Positions 1 through 8,798 are shown, counted from the stretch's first letter. The stretch: DNA of 64,000 nucleotides from Nitrospirillum amazonense (GCF_007828045.1 NZ_VITN01000009.1:62001-126000), one strand, 5' to 3'. Notes: generated from the letters alone by a model not told the origin. A program made the numbers and translations.

Positions 1-204
1 CTCCACGGCGGCCGCCAGCATGCCGGCGGCGGCATGGGTGGCGCCGCCACCGGCCCGGCCCTGGTCATAGATGTCGACCGTGCTGCCGGCGGCGGCCAGG
101 CGCCAGGCGATGGACAGGCCGATGCAGCCGGCGCCGATGACGATCACCCGGGAGGTGACGGACGGCTTGGCGGATGAATGGCCCGAGGGCGGATGATAGG
201 TCAC
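1..204 (-). CDS. thiO: Glycine oxidase ThiO, N-terminal part (cut by the window edge)
   Basis: An FAD-dependent amine oxidase of the DAO family. ThiO oxidises glycine to the imine used for the thiazole half of thiamine. Only the first 68 codons are here: a short polar leader, then the Rossmann dinucleotide-binding motif VIVIGAGCIGLSIAW and a GGGATHAAAGML segment typical of ThiO and other DAO-family oxidases. I chose the GTG at 204, which follows a GGGAG ribosome-binding site and reads in frame to the edge. The TPP riboswitch directly upstream supports thiO over other DAO-family oxidases and implies repression by thiamine pyrophosphate. The remaining thi genes would lie to the left of the window. 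Confidence 0.85.
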   Translation of the reverse strand, partial: MTYHPPSGHSSAKPSVTSRVIVIGAGCIGLSIAWRLAAAGSTVDIYDQGRAGGGATHAAAGMLAAAVE

Positions 205-217
205 GGTCTCGCGATCT

Positions 218-297
218 CCCTTCGCCGGCATGATCCGGAGCAGGTTCCATGGGTCTGATCTCAGCCGCGGGCCTGATGGTCAGGCGGGCGGCACCCC
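218..297 (-). promoter_or_regulatory. TPP riboswitch (THI box) upstream of thiO
   Basis: On the minus strand the sequence opens with GGGGTGCC and contains GGCTGAGATC, then ACCCATGGAACCTG and GATCATGCCGGCG. These match the conserved core of the thiamine pyrophosphate aptamer (CUGAGA, ACCC..GAACCUG, AUNAUGCCNGCG). It ends about 14 nt before the thiO start codon and next to its ribosome-binding site, so control of translation initiation is likely. Boundaries are approximate. Confidence 0.93.
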
Positions 298-496
298 AGT
301 CGATGGCGGGAACGATGGCGGAGGGGGCGTCCGAATTCAAGGGTCTTGGCATCATGCCTGGGTGACGGGGGCCGCGTTCGACATCACCCGTCCGGGCGCG
401 CCGATGTGCCGTCGCCCTAACCCATCAGGGATTTGACAAGTAGGCCGATTGTCTGGACTCTGCGAACCTTAGGGGTCCAGCTACCAAGGTCTGCTC

Positions 497-1357
497 ATGT
501 TTGCCGCCATCGGCCTGCTCGGCGTGTTCATCTGCGTGTTCGGGTCGTTCATGATCTTCGGCGGCAAGATCGGCATCATCCTTGAGGCCCTGCCCGGCGA
601 GTTCATGACCATCGGCGGCGCCGCCATCTGCGGCTTCATGGTGGCGAACAGCACCCACACCATCAAGCAGGCGCTGGGTGCGGTGAAGCGCATCTTCCCC
701 GGCGCCAAGTTCCACAAGAAGGAATACATGGAGCTGCTGTCGCTGCTCTATCAAATCCTGAAGACGATGAAGACCAAGGGCGTGCTGGCCATTGAGCAGC
801 ACATCGAAAAGCCCTTGGAAAGCAACATTTTCAACGCCTACCCCTCGATCATGAAGGACCCGTTCACGGTCAAGTTCATCGCGGATTACCTGCGCATGTT
901 CTCCATCGGTGTGGACAACCCGCATGAGCTTGAGGCGCTGATGGAGCAGGAGATCGACAAGGCCAAGCACGAGGACCTGCACTCCAGCCACGCCTTCCAG
1001 ACCATGGCCGACGCCATGCCCGCCCTGGGCATCGTCGCCGCCGTGCTGGGCGTCATCAAGACCATGGCGTCCATCACCGAGCCGCCCGAGGTGCTGGGCA
1101 AGCTGATCGGCGGCGCCCTGGTCGGCACCTTCATGGGCATCTTCCTGTCCTACTGCATCATCGCCCCGATCGCCTCGCGGCTGAAAGGCGTGGCGGAGGA
1201 GGAGAACCAGTTCTATCACGTCATCCGGGCGGCCATCACATCCCACCTGGCGGGCTACGCGCCCCAGGTCTCCATCGAGGCGGCGCGAAAAAAGGTGCCG
1301 ACGGAGTACATGCCGGACTTCAACGAGTTGGAAGAGGCGCTGTCGGCGATTAGTTAA
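497..1357 (+). CDS. motA: Flagellar motor stator protein MotA
   Basis: 286 aa. This is the proton-channel stator subunit that forms the MotA-MotB complex in the inner membrane and drives flagellar rotation. Four hydrophobic segments lie near residues 1-20, 32-50, 170-190 and 203-225, with a large cytoplasmic loop between the second and third. The conserved third segment DAMPALGIVAAVLGVI, with its essential proline, and the fourth, GTFMGIFLSYCIIAPIA, are intact. The start ATG at 497 gives the usual MotA N-terminus. No motB follows. The next gene is a DJ-1-like protein, so the partner must be elsewhere. A three-hairpin element begins 14 nt after the stop. Confidence 0.96.
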   Translation: MFAAIGLLGVFICVFGSFMIFGGKIGIILEALPGEFMTIGGAAICGFMVANSTHTIKQALGAVKRIFPGAKFHKKEYMELLSLLYQILKTMKTKGVLAIEQHIEKPLESNIFNAYPSIMKDPFTVKFIADYLRMFSIGVDNPHELEALMEQEIDKAKHEDLHSSHAFQTMADAMPALGIVAAVLGVIKTMASITEPPEVLGKLIGGALVGTFMGIFLSYCIIAPIASRLKGVAEEENQFYHVIRAAITSHLAGYAPQVSIEAARKKVPTEYMPDFNELEEALSAIS

Positions 1358-1370
1358 TTAGTTAGTGTTC

Positions 1371-1477
1371 CCTCAAGTGCCGGGCGCGGCCATCCGGCAG
1401 CTAGGCTTGTCCTCGCATTCCAGTGCGCTGACGCTCCCCGGAATGCCCCGGCGGCCCGGTCGGGGCCTACAGCGGCG
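1371..1477 (+). repeat. Three-hairpin 3'-UTR element, copy 1 (complete)
   Basis: Begins with the conserved CCTCAAGTGCCGGGCG lead. Hairpin 1 is GCGGCC-ATCC-GGCAGC (one mismatch). Hairpin 2 has the stem GCATTCC / GGAATGC around the conserved loop AGTGCGCTGACGCTCCCC. Hairpin 3 is a GC stem around GGTC, followed by GGGGCCTAC. It lies in the same orientation as motA and starts 13 nt after its stop codon. Confidence 0.85.
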
Positions 1478-1824
1478 GACGCCCACCCCATCCCAAAGTT
1501 TAGGTCAAGGTAGGCGCGGCCGTGCCAGAGCTTGGCCGTGCACCCGCAACTCAGCCATGCCGCACCGCAACCCCGAATCGGTCTTAATGCGATTGACCTG
1601 GGGCGTCGGAGAGGCCAATTACGATGCCATGCGAATAGAGCGTCATCCCATCGGCCCGGCATGCATCACGACAGCCGCCCGCGCCTGACGCTTTGCCATG
1701 GCCGCCTGTTCCTGGGCGGCCATTTTCACGAGGCAGCATCCATCGCGCCTTGCCAACGGCGCCGTCCCCTGGGGAACGGCGACGGGCGGGTGTCGGGCCG
1801 CCGAAACAACATAGGAGACGTAAT
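1478..1824 (+). other. Intergenic stretch without a recognised gene
   Basis: About 350 bp between the repeat element and the DJ-1-like gene. No reading frame here has recognisable family content or a convincing ribosome-binding site. The only clear signal is AGGAGA just before the TTG start at 1825. Confidence 0.5.
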
Positions 1825-2427
1825 TTGACCGATCAGCCGCTCGCCGGAAAAGCCGTTGCCATCCTCATCGCCAACGGCTTCGAAGAAGTGGAAATGACCG
1901 AAGCCCAGCGCGCCCTGCTGCGCGCCGGTGCCGCGCCCAAGATCATCTCGCCCGAGCAGGGTCTGGTGAACGGCTGGCACGGCACGTCCTGGGGCCACTA
2001 CTTCCCCACGGACAAGCAGATTGGCGAAGTGCTGGCCGCCGACTTCGACCTGCTGGTCCTGCCGGGTGGTGAGCGCAGCGTGGCCAAGCTGTCCGCCAAC
2101 CCGCACACCCGCCGCATCATCGGCAGCTTCATGGACGCCGGCAAGGGCGTCGCCGCCATCAACCACGGCGTCCAGCTGCTGGCCGTGGCCCAGCGTCTGA
2201 AGGGCCGCACCGTGACCGGCAACGAGGCGATCCGCGAGACCGTCGAGGCCGCCGGCGCCACCTGGGTGGCCGAGGAAGGCCAGAACATGAACATCGACCG
2301 CCAGCTGCTGACCGCCCGCGGTCCGGAGGAGGTGGTGCCGGAGTTCATCGACACCATGCTGCGCGTCTTCGCCGACGCCCTCGAGTACCGCCGCCAGCTG
2401 CAGGCCGAGAAGGCCGCCGCGGCTTAA
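1825..2427 (+). CDS. DJ-1/PfpI-family protein lacking the nucleophilic cysteine
   Basis: 200 aa from a TTG start at 1825. I chose this start because AGGAGA lies 9 nt upstream and the protein then begins directly with the family's first strand. Typical members are class-I glutamine-amidotransferase-fold proteases, glyoxalases or chaperones. GFEEVEM (the conserved acidic residue), LVLPGGE and the nucleophile-elbow region AAINHGVQLLAVA are visible. In PfpI-type proteins the elbow reads AICHG; here Asn replaces Cys, so the usual thiol chemistry is not possible. The function is unknown and could be regulatory or chaperone-like. The family call is firm, the lack of activity is inferred. Confidence 0.88.
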   Translation: MTDQPLAGKAVAILIANGFEEVEMTEAQRALLRAGAAPKIISPEQGLVNGWHGTSWGHYFPTDKQIGEVLAADFDLLVLPGGERSVAKLSANPHTRRIIGSFMDAGKGVAAINHGVQLLAVAQRLKGRTVTGNEAIRETVEAAGATWVAEEGQNMNIDRQLLTARGPEEVVPEFIDTMLRVFADALEYRRQLQAEKAAAA

Positions 2428-2432
2428 GCCGC

Positions 2433-2472
2433 CCCTCAGGCGCCGGGCGCCGCCATCCGGCGGCTTGGCTTA
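2433..2472 (+). repeat. Three-hairpin 3'-UTR element, copy 2 (hairpin 1 only)
   Basis: Contains the lead CCCTCAGGCGCCGGGC and a perfect hairpin 1, GCCGCC-ATCC-GGCGGC, then CTTGGCTTA, after which similarity to the family stops. It starts 6 nt after the stop of the DJ-1-like gene and has the same orientation. It shows that hairpin 1 can exist without the other two modules. Confidence 0.75.
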
Positions 2473-2556
2473 CGGACCTGACCGGTCCGGGTTGGCAATC
2501 GCCAGCCTCCGGTGGCCTGATGCTCAGACCATCGGGCGATACCCGAACCCGGAATG

Positions 2557-2592
2557 AAAAAGGGCGCGCGGCACCGGCCTCGTGCCCTTTTT
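2557..2592. terminator. Bidirectional intrinsic terminator between DJ-1-like gene and ctaA
   Basis: The arms AAAAAGGGC and GCCCTTTTT are complementary, giving a hairpin with a T-tract on either strand. It serves the convergent genes ending at 2427 (+) and 2611 (-). Confidence 0.8.
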
Positions 2593-2610
2593 GTTTGTCC
2601 GCCGGACCTC

Positions 2611-3678
2611 TTACGCCCGCCGATACTCCATCACCGTCCAGGTGAACAGGCCCAGCAGGACCAGGGCGCCCGCCTGGTGGGTGGCGGCCACGTGCACCGG
2701 CACGAACATCAGCAGGGTGCTGATCCCCAGGCTGATCTGCACCAGCACCATGACGGCCACGGCGATGGCCAAGGCCCGCACGCGGCCCTGCACCCCGGCG
2801 CGCAGCGCGCGGAAGGCGTAGGACCACACCACCAGCCCGGTCAGGATGGCCAGCCAGCGGTGGGTGAACTGCACGGCGGCCGTGTTCTCCAGGAAGTTCA
2901 GCCAGGCCGGGCTGAGGTTCCACATCTCCTCCGGCGCGAGGGTGCCGTTCATCAGCGGCCAGGTGTTGTAGGCCTGGCCGGCATCCAGCCCGGCGGTGAA
3001 GGCGCCCCACACCATGGTGGTGGCGACCAAGCCCATGGCGATGCCGGCATGGCGGCGCAAGCTGCCGCGCGCCCGGTGCAGGGTGCCGCTGGCGGCGGGG
3101 AACAGCAGTGGCAGGGCCGTGGCCAGCATGGCGACATAGATCAGCACCGCCAGCGACAGGTGGGCCGCCAGGCGGTAGTGGCTGACGTCCGGCCGGTTCA
3201 CCAGGCCGCTCTTGACCATGTACCAGCCCAAGGCGCCCTGCAGTCCGCCCAGAACGAACAGGCCGGCCAGGCGTGGCACCAGGCTGCGCGGCACGCGGCG
3301 GGTGGCGAGGAAGACCAGGAAGGGCAGCAGGAAGACGACGCCGATCAGGCGCCCCACCAGCCGGTGGAACCATTCCCAGAAGAAGATGCCCTTGAACTGC
3401 GCCAGGTCCATGCCGCTGTGCTTCAGCGCGAATTCCGGCGTGGCCTGGTACTTGGCGAACTCCTCCGCCCAGGCGGCGTCCGACAGGGGCGGCAGGGCGC
3501 CCGTCACCGGCTTCCATTCCGTGATCGACAGGCCGCTTTCCGTCAGGCGGGTGATGGCGCCGATGACGGCCATGGCGAAGACCAGGCCGGCGCAGACCAG
3601 CAGCCAGATGCCGATGGCGCGATGGGGCGCACGGGTGGCGGCGCGGGCGCGGGCGATGGGGAAAGGCGTGACGGTCAC
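2611..3678 (-). CDS. ctaA: Heme A synthase (COX15/CtaA family)
   Basis: 355 aa. Oxidises the C8 methyl of heme O to give heme A for aa3-type cytochrome oxidase, in the inner membrane. Eight hydrophobic segments are visible. The paired heme-ligand motifs are FHRLVGR and HYRLAAH in the first half and THRWLA and THQAGA in the second, the usual duplicated four-helix arrangement. ESGLSITEWKP near the N-terminus is diagnostic. I prefer the GTG at 3678, which has AAAGG 9 nt upstream. An in-frame ATG at 3732 would add 18 residues but lies immediately against a G-run with poor spacing. Confidence 0.95.
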   Translation of the reverse strand: MTVTPFPIARARAATRAPHRAIGIWLLVCAGLVFAMAVIGAITRLTESGLSITEWKPVTGALPPLSDAAWAEEFAKYQATPEFALKHSGMDLAQFKGIFFWEWFHRLVGRLIGVVFLLPFLVFLATRRVPRSLVPRLAGLFVLGGLQGALGWYMVKSGLVNRPDVSHYRLAAHLSLAVLIYVAMLATALPLLFPAASGTLHRARGSLRRHAGIAMGLVATTMVWGAFTAGLDAGQAYNTWPLMNGTLAPEEMWNLSPAWLNFLENTAAVQFTHRWLAILTGLVVWSYAFRALRAGVQGRVRALAIAVAVMVLVQISLGISTLLMFVPVHVAATHQAGALVLLGLFTWTVMEYRRA

Positions 3679-3768
3679 GGGATAGGACCTTTGAAATGTA
3701 AAGGGCTGGAGCGGACTATAAGCCTGCCCCATCCCCCCTTACAAATGCCCGGCAGTGGACGAACTGCC

Positions 3769-5871
3769 TTACAGCCCCTTGCCGAAGGCCCGCAGCAGGA
3801 AGGCCTGGGTCAGGGCCACCTCCTTCAGCTTGTCGAAGCGGCCGGCGGCGCCGGCGTGGCCGGCGCCCATCTCGGTCCGCGACAGCAGGACATGGTCGTC
3901 GATCTTGAGCGTGCGCAGCTTGGCCGTCCACTTGGCCGGTTCCCAATAGGTGACGCGCGGGTCGCTGAGGCCGGCGGTGATCAACAGGTGGGGATAGGCC
4001 TTGGCCGCCACGTTGTCATAGGGGCTGTAGGATTTCAGCCGCTGATAGACCTCGGGCTCGTTGGGATTGCCCCACTCATCATACTCGATGACGGTCAGCG
4101 GCAGGCTGTCGTCCAGCATGGTGTTGACCACATCGACGAAGGGCACCTGGGCCACGATGGCGCGGAACAGGCCCTCGGGCGCCATGTTGGCCACGGCGCC
4201 CATCAGCAGGCCGCCGGCGCTGCCGCCCTCGGCTGAGATGTTGCCGGCCTTGGCGTAGCCTCGGGATCCCAGGAACTGCGCGGCGTCGATGAAGTCGGTG
4301 AAGCTGTTGATCTTCTTCTCCAGCTTGCCGTCCTCGTACCAGCCGCGCCCCAGTTCATCACCGCCGCGGATGTGGGCGATGGCGAAGGCGAAGCCCCGGT
4401 CCAGCAGGCCCAGCCGGTTGGCGGAGAAATAGGGGTCGATGCCGTTGCCGTAGGCGCCATAGGCGTAGAGGTGCAGGGCGCCAGAGCCATCCTTGGGGAA
4501 ATCGCGGCGGTGGACGATGGAGATGGGGATCAGCGTGCCGTCGCGCGCCGGCGCCATCAGGCGGGCGCTGACATACTGGTCGGCGTCATAGCCGCTGGGG
4601 ATTTCCTGGACCTTGCGGATGGCCAGCGTGCGGTCGTTCAGGTCGTAGTCGTAGACCGTGGGCGGCGTCACCAGCGACTGATAGCGCAGGCGCAGCAGGC
4701 CGCCGTCATAGTCGAAGTTGGCACCGGGCCCGACCTCGAACGCCGCGTCGGGGAAGGCGATGTCGTGGGCGCCGCCGCCATCCGCCCGCTTGGGGTCCAG
4801 CACCCGCACCACCTGGGCGCCGTCCACCCGGGCATAAACCACCAGCCAGTCGCGGAACGCCATGTGCCCGGTGAGGTAGGTGCGGTCGGCCGGGGCGATG
4901 ACCTCCACCCAGTTTGCTTCGCTGGTATCGGCCAGCGGCGCCTTCACCAGGCGGAAGTTGCGATGGGTGTCGTTGGTGATGATCCAGGCGATGTCGCCCT
5001 GATCCTCCACATTGTATTCGTGCCCCTGGCGGCGGGGCAGGACCAGGCGCGGCTCACCCTCCGGCCGGGCGGCGTCCAGCAACCGCACCTCGGTCGACAC
5101 GTTGTTGTGGGCGACGATGCGGATGAACCGGCCGGACAGGGTCAGGTCCAGGCTGACCATCCAGGCGGCATCGGCCTCCTCATAGACCAGCACGTCCTCG
5201 GTCAGGGCGGTCCCCAAGCGATGGCGCCACACGGTCTTGGGCCGCTGGAACTCATCCTGGCGGATGTAGAACAGGTGCCGGCCGTCGGCCGCCCAGGCGA
5301 CCCCGGGGGTCGCGTCGGCCGCCCCCTCCAGCACCAGGTCACCGGTGGACAGGTCCTTCACCCGCACACCATAGCGTTCGGAACCATCGGTGTCGGCGGT
5401 GTAGGCCAGGTAGCGGCCGTCGCGCGTCGTCTCGAAATCCGCCACGCGCATGAAGTCGTGCTGCGCCGCCAGGACGTTCACATCCAGCACCACCTCCTCT
5501 TCAGAGGTGCCGGCGGCCCAGCGCACGAAGACAGGGTAGTTCTGACCGGCGGCGAAGCGCGACTGGTAGAAATAGCCGTCGCGGCGGTAGGGCACGCCGG
5601 TGTCGTCCTCCTTGATGCGGGCGCGCAGTTCGGCCACCAGGGCGGGGCGCAAGTCCCCCTCCCCGCCCAGCACCTGCTCGATATAGCCGTTCTCCGCCTC
5701 AAGGTAGGACAGGATGTCCGGGTCCTTGACCTCGGGGAAGGCCGGGTCGCGCAACCAATCGTAGGGGTCGACGCGGACCTCGCCGTGGGCCGTCTTCTCG
5801 ACCGGCCAGACCCGGGCCACGGGCGGCTTGGCGAAAGCGGACTGGCGGAAGGGAGCGTCAGAGGCGGACAT
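3769..5871 (-). CDS. ptrB: Oligopeptidase B (S9A prolyl-oligopeptidase family)
   Basis: 700 aa. A cytoplasmic serine peptidase that cleaves short peptides after Arg/Lys. The N-terminal half is the beta-propeller (DPYDWLRD start motif, EYNVEDQGD). The C-terminal alpha/beta-hydrolase domain carries the nucleophile elbow GGSAGGLL, the catalytic Asp in GLSDPRVTYWEPAKW and the catalytic His in GAGHAG, all intact. Length matches the family at about 690-710 aa. The start is uncertain: ATG 5871 gives the best-fitting N-terminus, but neither it nor ATG 5904 has a clear ribosome-binding site. The gene is convergent with nothing and stands alone. Confidence 0.95.
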   Translation of the reverse strand: MSASDAPFRQSAFAKPPVARVWPVEKTAHGEVRVDPYDWLRDPAFPEVKDPDILSYLEAENGYIEQVLGGEGDLRPALVAELRARIKEDDTGVPYRRDGYFYQSRFAAGQNYPVFVRWAAGTSEEEVVLDVNVLAAQHDFMRVADFETTRDGRYLAYTADTDGSERYGVRVKDLSTGDLVLEGAADATPGVAWAADGRHLFYIRQDEFQRPKTVWRHRLGTALTEDVLVYEEADAAWMVSLDLTLSGRFIRIVAHNNVSTEVRLLDAARPEGEPRLVLPRRQGHEYNVEDQGDIAWIITNDTHRNFRLVKAPLADTSEANWVEVIAPADRTYLTGHMAFRDWLVVYARVDGAQVVRVLDPKRADGGGAHDIAFPDAAFEVGPGANFDYDGGLLRLRYQSLVTPPTVYDYDLNDRTLAIRKVQEIPSGYDADQYVSARLMAPARDGTLIPISIVHRRDFPKDGSGALHLYAYGAYGNGIDPYFSANRLGLLDRGFAFAIAHIRGGDELGRGWYEDGKLEKKINSFTDFIDAAQFLGSRGYAKAGNISAEGGSAGGLLMGAVANMAPEGLFRAIVAQVPFVDVVNTMLDDSLPLTVIEYDEWGNPNEPEVYQRLKSYSPYDNVAAKAYPHLLITAGLSDPRVTYWEPAKWTAKLRTLKIDDHVLLSRTEMGAGHAGAAGRFDKLKEVALTQAFLLRAFGKGL

Positions 5872-6103
5872 GGATGGCGATACCAATGGTTGTGCCGCCC
5901 GCATCGGGAATGGCAGGCGGCGGAAACGGATCGCAACGATATGGTCGGGGGTATGGAGCCGGCAAGCGGGCCCGAGTGGGGGGGTGCCATGTCCCCGGCA
6001 CGGCCAGCGGCGGGGAACCTGCCATGCCGCCCCGGCACTGGCGGCCGGAATGGCCCCAGGGTATCCCCAAGGCGACCGCCACCCTCAGCATGAAGACACG
6101 GAC

Positions 6104-6757
6104 ATGCCGTTTCCCCACGCCATCCAAGCCGCGATCTTCGACATGGACGGCCTGCTGATCGACAGCGAGCGCCCCTTGCGCGGCGCCATGATGGACGCCG
6201 CCGTGACGGTGGGCCGCCCCCTGACCGAGTTGTTCTACGGCACCCTGATCGGCCGGCCCTATCCGGCGGTGCGCCAGATGCTGGTGGACCATTTCGGCGG
6301 CGAAACCGTGTTCGAGCACTTCACCGAGCTGTACCGCAGCGCCATCCAGGCGCATTTCGACGCCGGTATCGCCCTGATGGCCGGGGTGGTGGAGTTGCTG
6401 GACCATCTGGACGCCGCCGGCATCCCCATGGCTGTGGCGACCAGCACCCAGCGGGAACGCGCGCTGCACCATTTGACCCAGGCCGGTATCGCCCACCGCT
6501 TCCGCGCCGTCATCGGCGGCGACGACGTCAGCCAGGGCAAGCCGCATCCGGAGCCCTACCTGAAGGCCGCCGCCGCCCTGGGTATCGATCCCCGGCACTG
6601 CATCGCGCTGGAGGACAGCCACAACGGCATCCGCGCGGCGCACGCCGCGGGCATGATGGCGGTGATGGTGCCGGACCTGCTGGCCCCCACGGAAGAGATC
6701 GAGGCCCTGTGCCGCGTGGCCGCCGACCTGCATGAAGTCCGGCGCTGGGTGGCTTGA
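6104..6757 (+). CDS. HAD-family hydrolase (beta-phosphoglucomutase/GPH-like)
   Basis: 217 aa. Belongs to HAD subfamily IA with a cap inserted after motif I. Motif I is FDMDGLLIDSE with both aspartates, motif II is the Thr/Ser in ATSTQ, the Lys is in GKPHPEPY, and motif IV is EDSHNGIRAAHAAGM. GKPHPEPY and the DMDG(L/V)(L/I)DSE form suggest a sugar-phosphate or phosphoglycolate-type substrate, but the substrate cannot be assigned from sequence. Start at ATG 6104; upstream there is only a weak purine stretch. Confidence 0.88.
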   Translation: MPFPHAIQAAIFDMDGLLIDSERPLRGAMMDAAVTVGRPLTELFYGTLIGRPYPAVRQMLVDHFGGETVFEHFTELYRSAIQAHFDAGIALMAGVVELLDHLDAAGIPMAVATSTQRERALHHLTQAGIAHRFRAVIGGDDVSQGKPHPEPYLKAAAALGIDPRHCIALEDSHNGIRAAHAAGMMAVMVPDLLAPTEEIEALCRVAADLHEVRRWVA

Positions 6758-6789
6758 CGCCACCGGGCACGGGCGTCGCGCGCACCAAC

Positions 6790-6822
6790 AAAAAAGGGCC
6801 GGCAGCGACCGCTGTCGACCCT
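6790..6822 (-). terminator. Intrinsic terminator downstream of the small secreted-like gene
   Basis: On the minus strand GGGTCGACAGC pairs imperfectly with GCTGCCGGCCC around a GGTC loop and is followed by TTTTTTG. It lies 40 nt after the stop at 6862. Confidence 0.65.
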
Positions 6823-6861
6823 TGCGCCGGACACCCAAGGTGCCCGGTGATCAGCGCTTCC

Positions 6862-7146
6862 TCAGACCGTCAGGTTCACGAACGCGCCCCGGGTGCGGCC
6901 GGTGTCCGACGCCGCCTTCACCTGGTCCTGCGTCGGGCTGAAGTTCTGCGTGAAGCTGCTGCTGTTGTTGGACGCGTTGTTGTCCGTGTTGGCCTGGTCG
7001 GTGCCCTGGTCCGAGGTCCCCTGGGTCTTGACCGGGGAGATGGACTGCACCTGCGAGTTGGCCACGTCGCTGGTCGAACCGACACCGGAGGTCAGGAACG
7101 TCGCGCCATAACCAGAGCTGTAGAAGTTGATGCCGCCGATGGACAT
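6862..7146 (-). CDS. Small Ser/Asn/Gln-rich protein of unknown function
   Basis: 94 aa. I do not recognise a family. The start at 7146 is supported by AAAGGAGG 8 nt upstream, an unusually good ribosome-binding site. The protein begins MSIGGINFYSSGYGATFL and is then low in hydrophobic residues and rich in Ser, Thr, Asn, Gln and Asp. It has no cysteine and no signal peptide or membrane helix. The composition recalls disordered flagellar or surface accessory proteins, but no homology can be claimed. Codon use is like its neighbours and a terminator follows, so it is probably an expressed monocistronic gene. Confidence 0.7.
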   Translation of the reverse strand: MSIGGINFYSSGYGATFLTSGVGSTSDVANSQVQSISPVKTQGTSDQGTDQANTDNNASNNSSSFTQNFSPTQDQVKAASDTGRTRGAFVNLTV

Positions 7147-7291
7147 GGGAATGGCCTCCTTTAGCCACCCCGACATATACGCTCATTTTGCAAATTGGAC
7201 AAGGGTGGTTGCGGCAGAAATTGCCCACCGCCACCACCCTTTCATTGCCGCTAGACTCCAGGCGGCCACCAAATCTTGCAAATAGAAAGGC

Positions 7292-8569
7292 TTACGACTT
7301 GCCCTTCGCGTGATAGCTGATGCGCCACACCGTGCCGCCGACGTCGTCCGCCACCAGCAGGCTGCCGTCATGCGCCATGGCCAGGCCCACCGGGCGGCCC
7401 CAGACCTGGGCCGGGTTGGTGCCGGGCAGCCAGAAGCCGGTGGCGAAGTTCACGTAATGGCCCGCCGGGCGGCCGTGGGTGAAGGGCACGTAGACGATCT
7501 TGTAGCCCGTGGGCTTCGCCTTGTTCCACGAGCCGTGCAGGGTGACGAAGGCGCCGCCCTGGTAATCGGCCGGGAATTGGTGGCCGGTGTAGAACAGCAG
7601 GCCCAGCGGGGCCGAATGGGCGTCGAACAACAGGTCGGGCACGATGGCCTTGGCCACCAGATCCGGCCGCTTGTCGGCGAAGTCCGGCTGGGGGTGGTTG
7701 CCGATGTAGGAATAGGGCCAGCCGTAGAAGCCTTCCGGCTGCAACCGGGTGAAGTAATCGGGCACCAGCCCGTCGCCCAGGCCGTCGCGCTCGTTCACCA
7801 CGGCGTAGAGGTCGTCGGTGCCGGGGTAGAACTGCAGGCCCACGGGGTTGCGCGTGCCCGTGGCGTAGAGGCGCTTCACCGTGCCGTCCATGTTGAACTC
7901 GGTCACGGCGGCGTGGGGCTTCGGATCCTCGCCGATGTTGCTCATGGAGCCGACGCCGACGAAGAAACTCTTGCCGTCGGGCGCGAATTCCAGGGTGCGG
8001 GTGGGGTGGCCCTTGGGCTGGCCCAGGGCGCCGTCCGGCGTCACCTGGATACGGTCCCCGGCCGGCTTGGTGTCGCCGTCCTTGTACGGGATCTTCCACA
8101 CCGCCTTGATGTCGCCCACCCAGAGGTAGCCGTCGTGGAACTCGATGCCGTAGGGGCGGTCGAAGCCGGCGGCGAAGGTGACGACCTGGTCGGCGGTGCC
8201 GGTGCCCTTGCTGTCGCGCAGCAGGGTGATCTCACCCGGCGTGGCCTGGCGGGCCAGGAAGACGTCGCCGTTCGGCGCCACCGCCAGATTGCGCGCGCGG
8301 CTGAGGCCCGTGGCAAAGACGGAAACGGTGAAGCCCTTGGGCACGTTCAGGCTGGCGCCGTCCGGGCGCGGCACCTCTTCCGACGAATTGCCCACGCCCT
8401 CGGTCGCATAGGGGGCGGGAAGGTCGGCGGCGCGAATCTGGATGCGCTGGCCCACCTTCTGTTCGGGATCGCCGGCCGGGGTCGCAGCCCCGGCGGAAGA
8501 CCAGGCGGGCGCCAGCGCCCCCAGGCTGAGGCTGACGGCGGACAGGACGGCAAGGCTGCTGCGGCGCAT
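7292..8569 (-). CDS. Secreted PQQ-dependent sugar dehydrogenase-like protein (GSDH/sorbosone dehydrogenase family)
   Basis: 425 aa. The N-terminus MRRSSLAVLSAVSLSLGALAP is a signal peptide ending in an Ala-rich cleavage region, so the protein is periplasmic. The rest is a six-bladed beta-propeller of the glucose/sorbosone dehydrogenase type, with repeats such as GFDRPYGIEFHDGYLWVGD, TRNPVGLQFYPGTDDLYAVVNERD, FYGWPYSYIG and GRPVGLAMAHDGSLLVADD. Enzymes of this family oxidise aldose sugars with PQQ; substrate and cofactor use here are inferred. I chose ATG 8569 because it starts exactly at the signal peptide. The upstream region carries the inverted repeat GTCAC-N5-GTGAC (8604-8618). Confidence 0.88.
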   Translation of the reverse strand: MRRSSLAVLSAVSLSLGALAPAWSSAGAATPAGDPEQKVGQRIQIRAADLPAPYATEGVGNSSEEVPRPDGASLNVPKGFTVSVFATGLSRARNLAVAPNGDVFLARQATPGEITLLRDSKGTGTADQVVTFAAGFDRPYGIEFHDGYLWVGDIKAVWKIPYKDGDTKPAGDRIQVTPDGALGQPKGHPTRTLEFAPDGKSFFVGVGSMSNIGEDPKPHAAVTEFNMDGTVKRLYATGTRNPVGLQFYPGTDDLYAVVNERDGLGDGLVPDYFTRLQPEGFYGWPYSYIGNHPQPDFADKRPDLVAKAIVPDLLFDAHSAPLGLLFYTGHQFPADYQGGAFVTLHGSWNKAKPTGYKIVYVPFTHGRPAGHYVNFATGFWLPGTNPAQVWGRPVGLAMAHDGSLLVADDVGGTVWRISYHAKGKS

Positions 8570-8603
8570 GGGTCGCTCGGATGTGCGGGGGGATGATAAC
8601 GTT

Positions 8604-8618
8604 GTCACTGTCGGTGAC
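8604..8618. promoter_or_regulatory. Inverted repeat, possible operator
   Basis: GTCAC and GTGAC separated by 5 nt, 35 bp upstream of the sorbosone-dehydrogenase-like gene and 180 bp upstream of yccF. Symmetry and position suggest a repressor site; no regulator can be named. Confidence 0.3.
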
Positions 8619-8798
8619 TTTAACCACGTTCGCAAGGCTACAGCTTGGCATATGCCGGAATGCCGCGCCCGGCAAGTCACCGCCGTCACAGCCCCGCCTC
8701 GAGGTGGCTCCCCCCGCCCCGGCCGGTGTGGTCCTGGACGGCGCGGGCCCGTTGGGGAATGATCGGATCCTGGAAGCAACAAGCGGGGCCTGCGCGTC

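Noticed and set aside
65-1246. Long reading frames opposite motA and thiO
   Set aside because: They are antisense shadows of motA and the riboswitch-thiO region, with His/Asp- or Arg-rich composition and no family content; such frames are common in DNA with this GC content.
3679-3732. ATG 3732 as ctaA start
   Set aside because: It would add 18 residues with no homology, and the G-run before it is at the wrong spacing for a ribosome-binding site; GTG 3678 with AAAGG is better.
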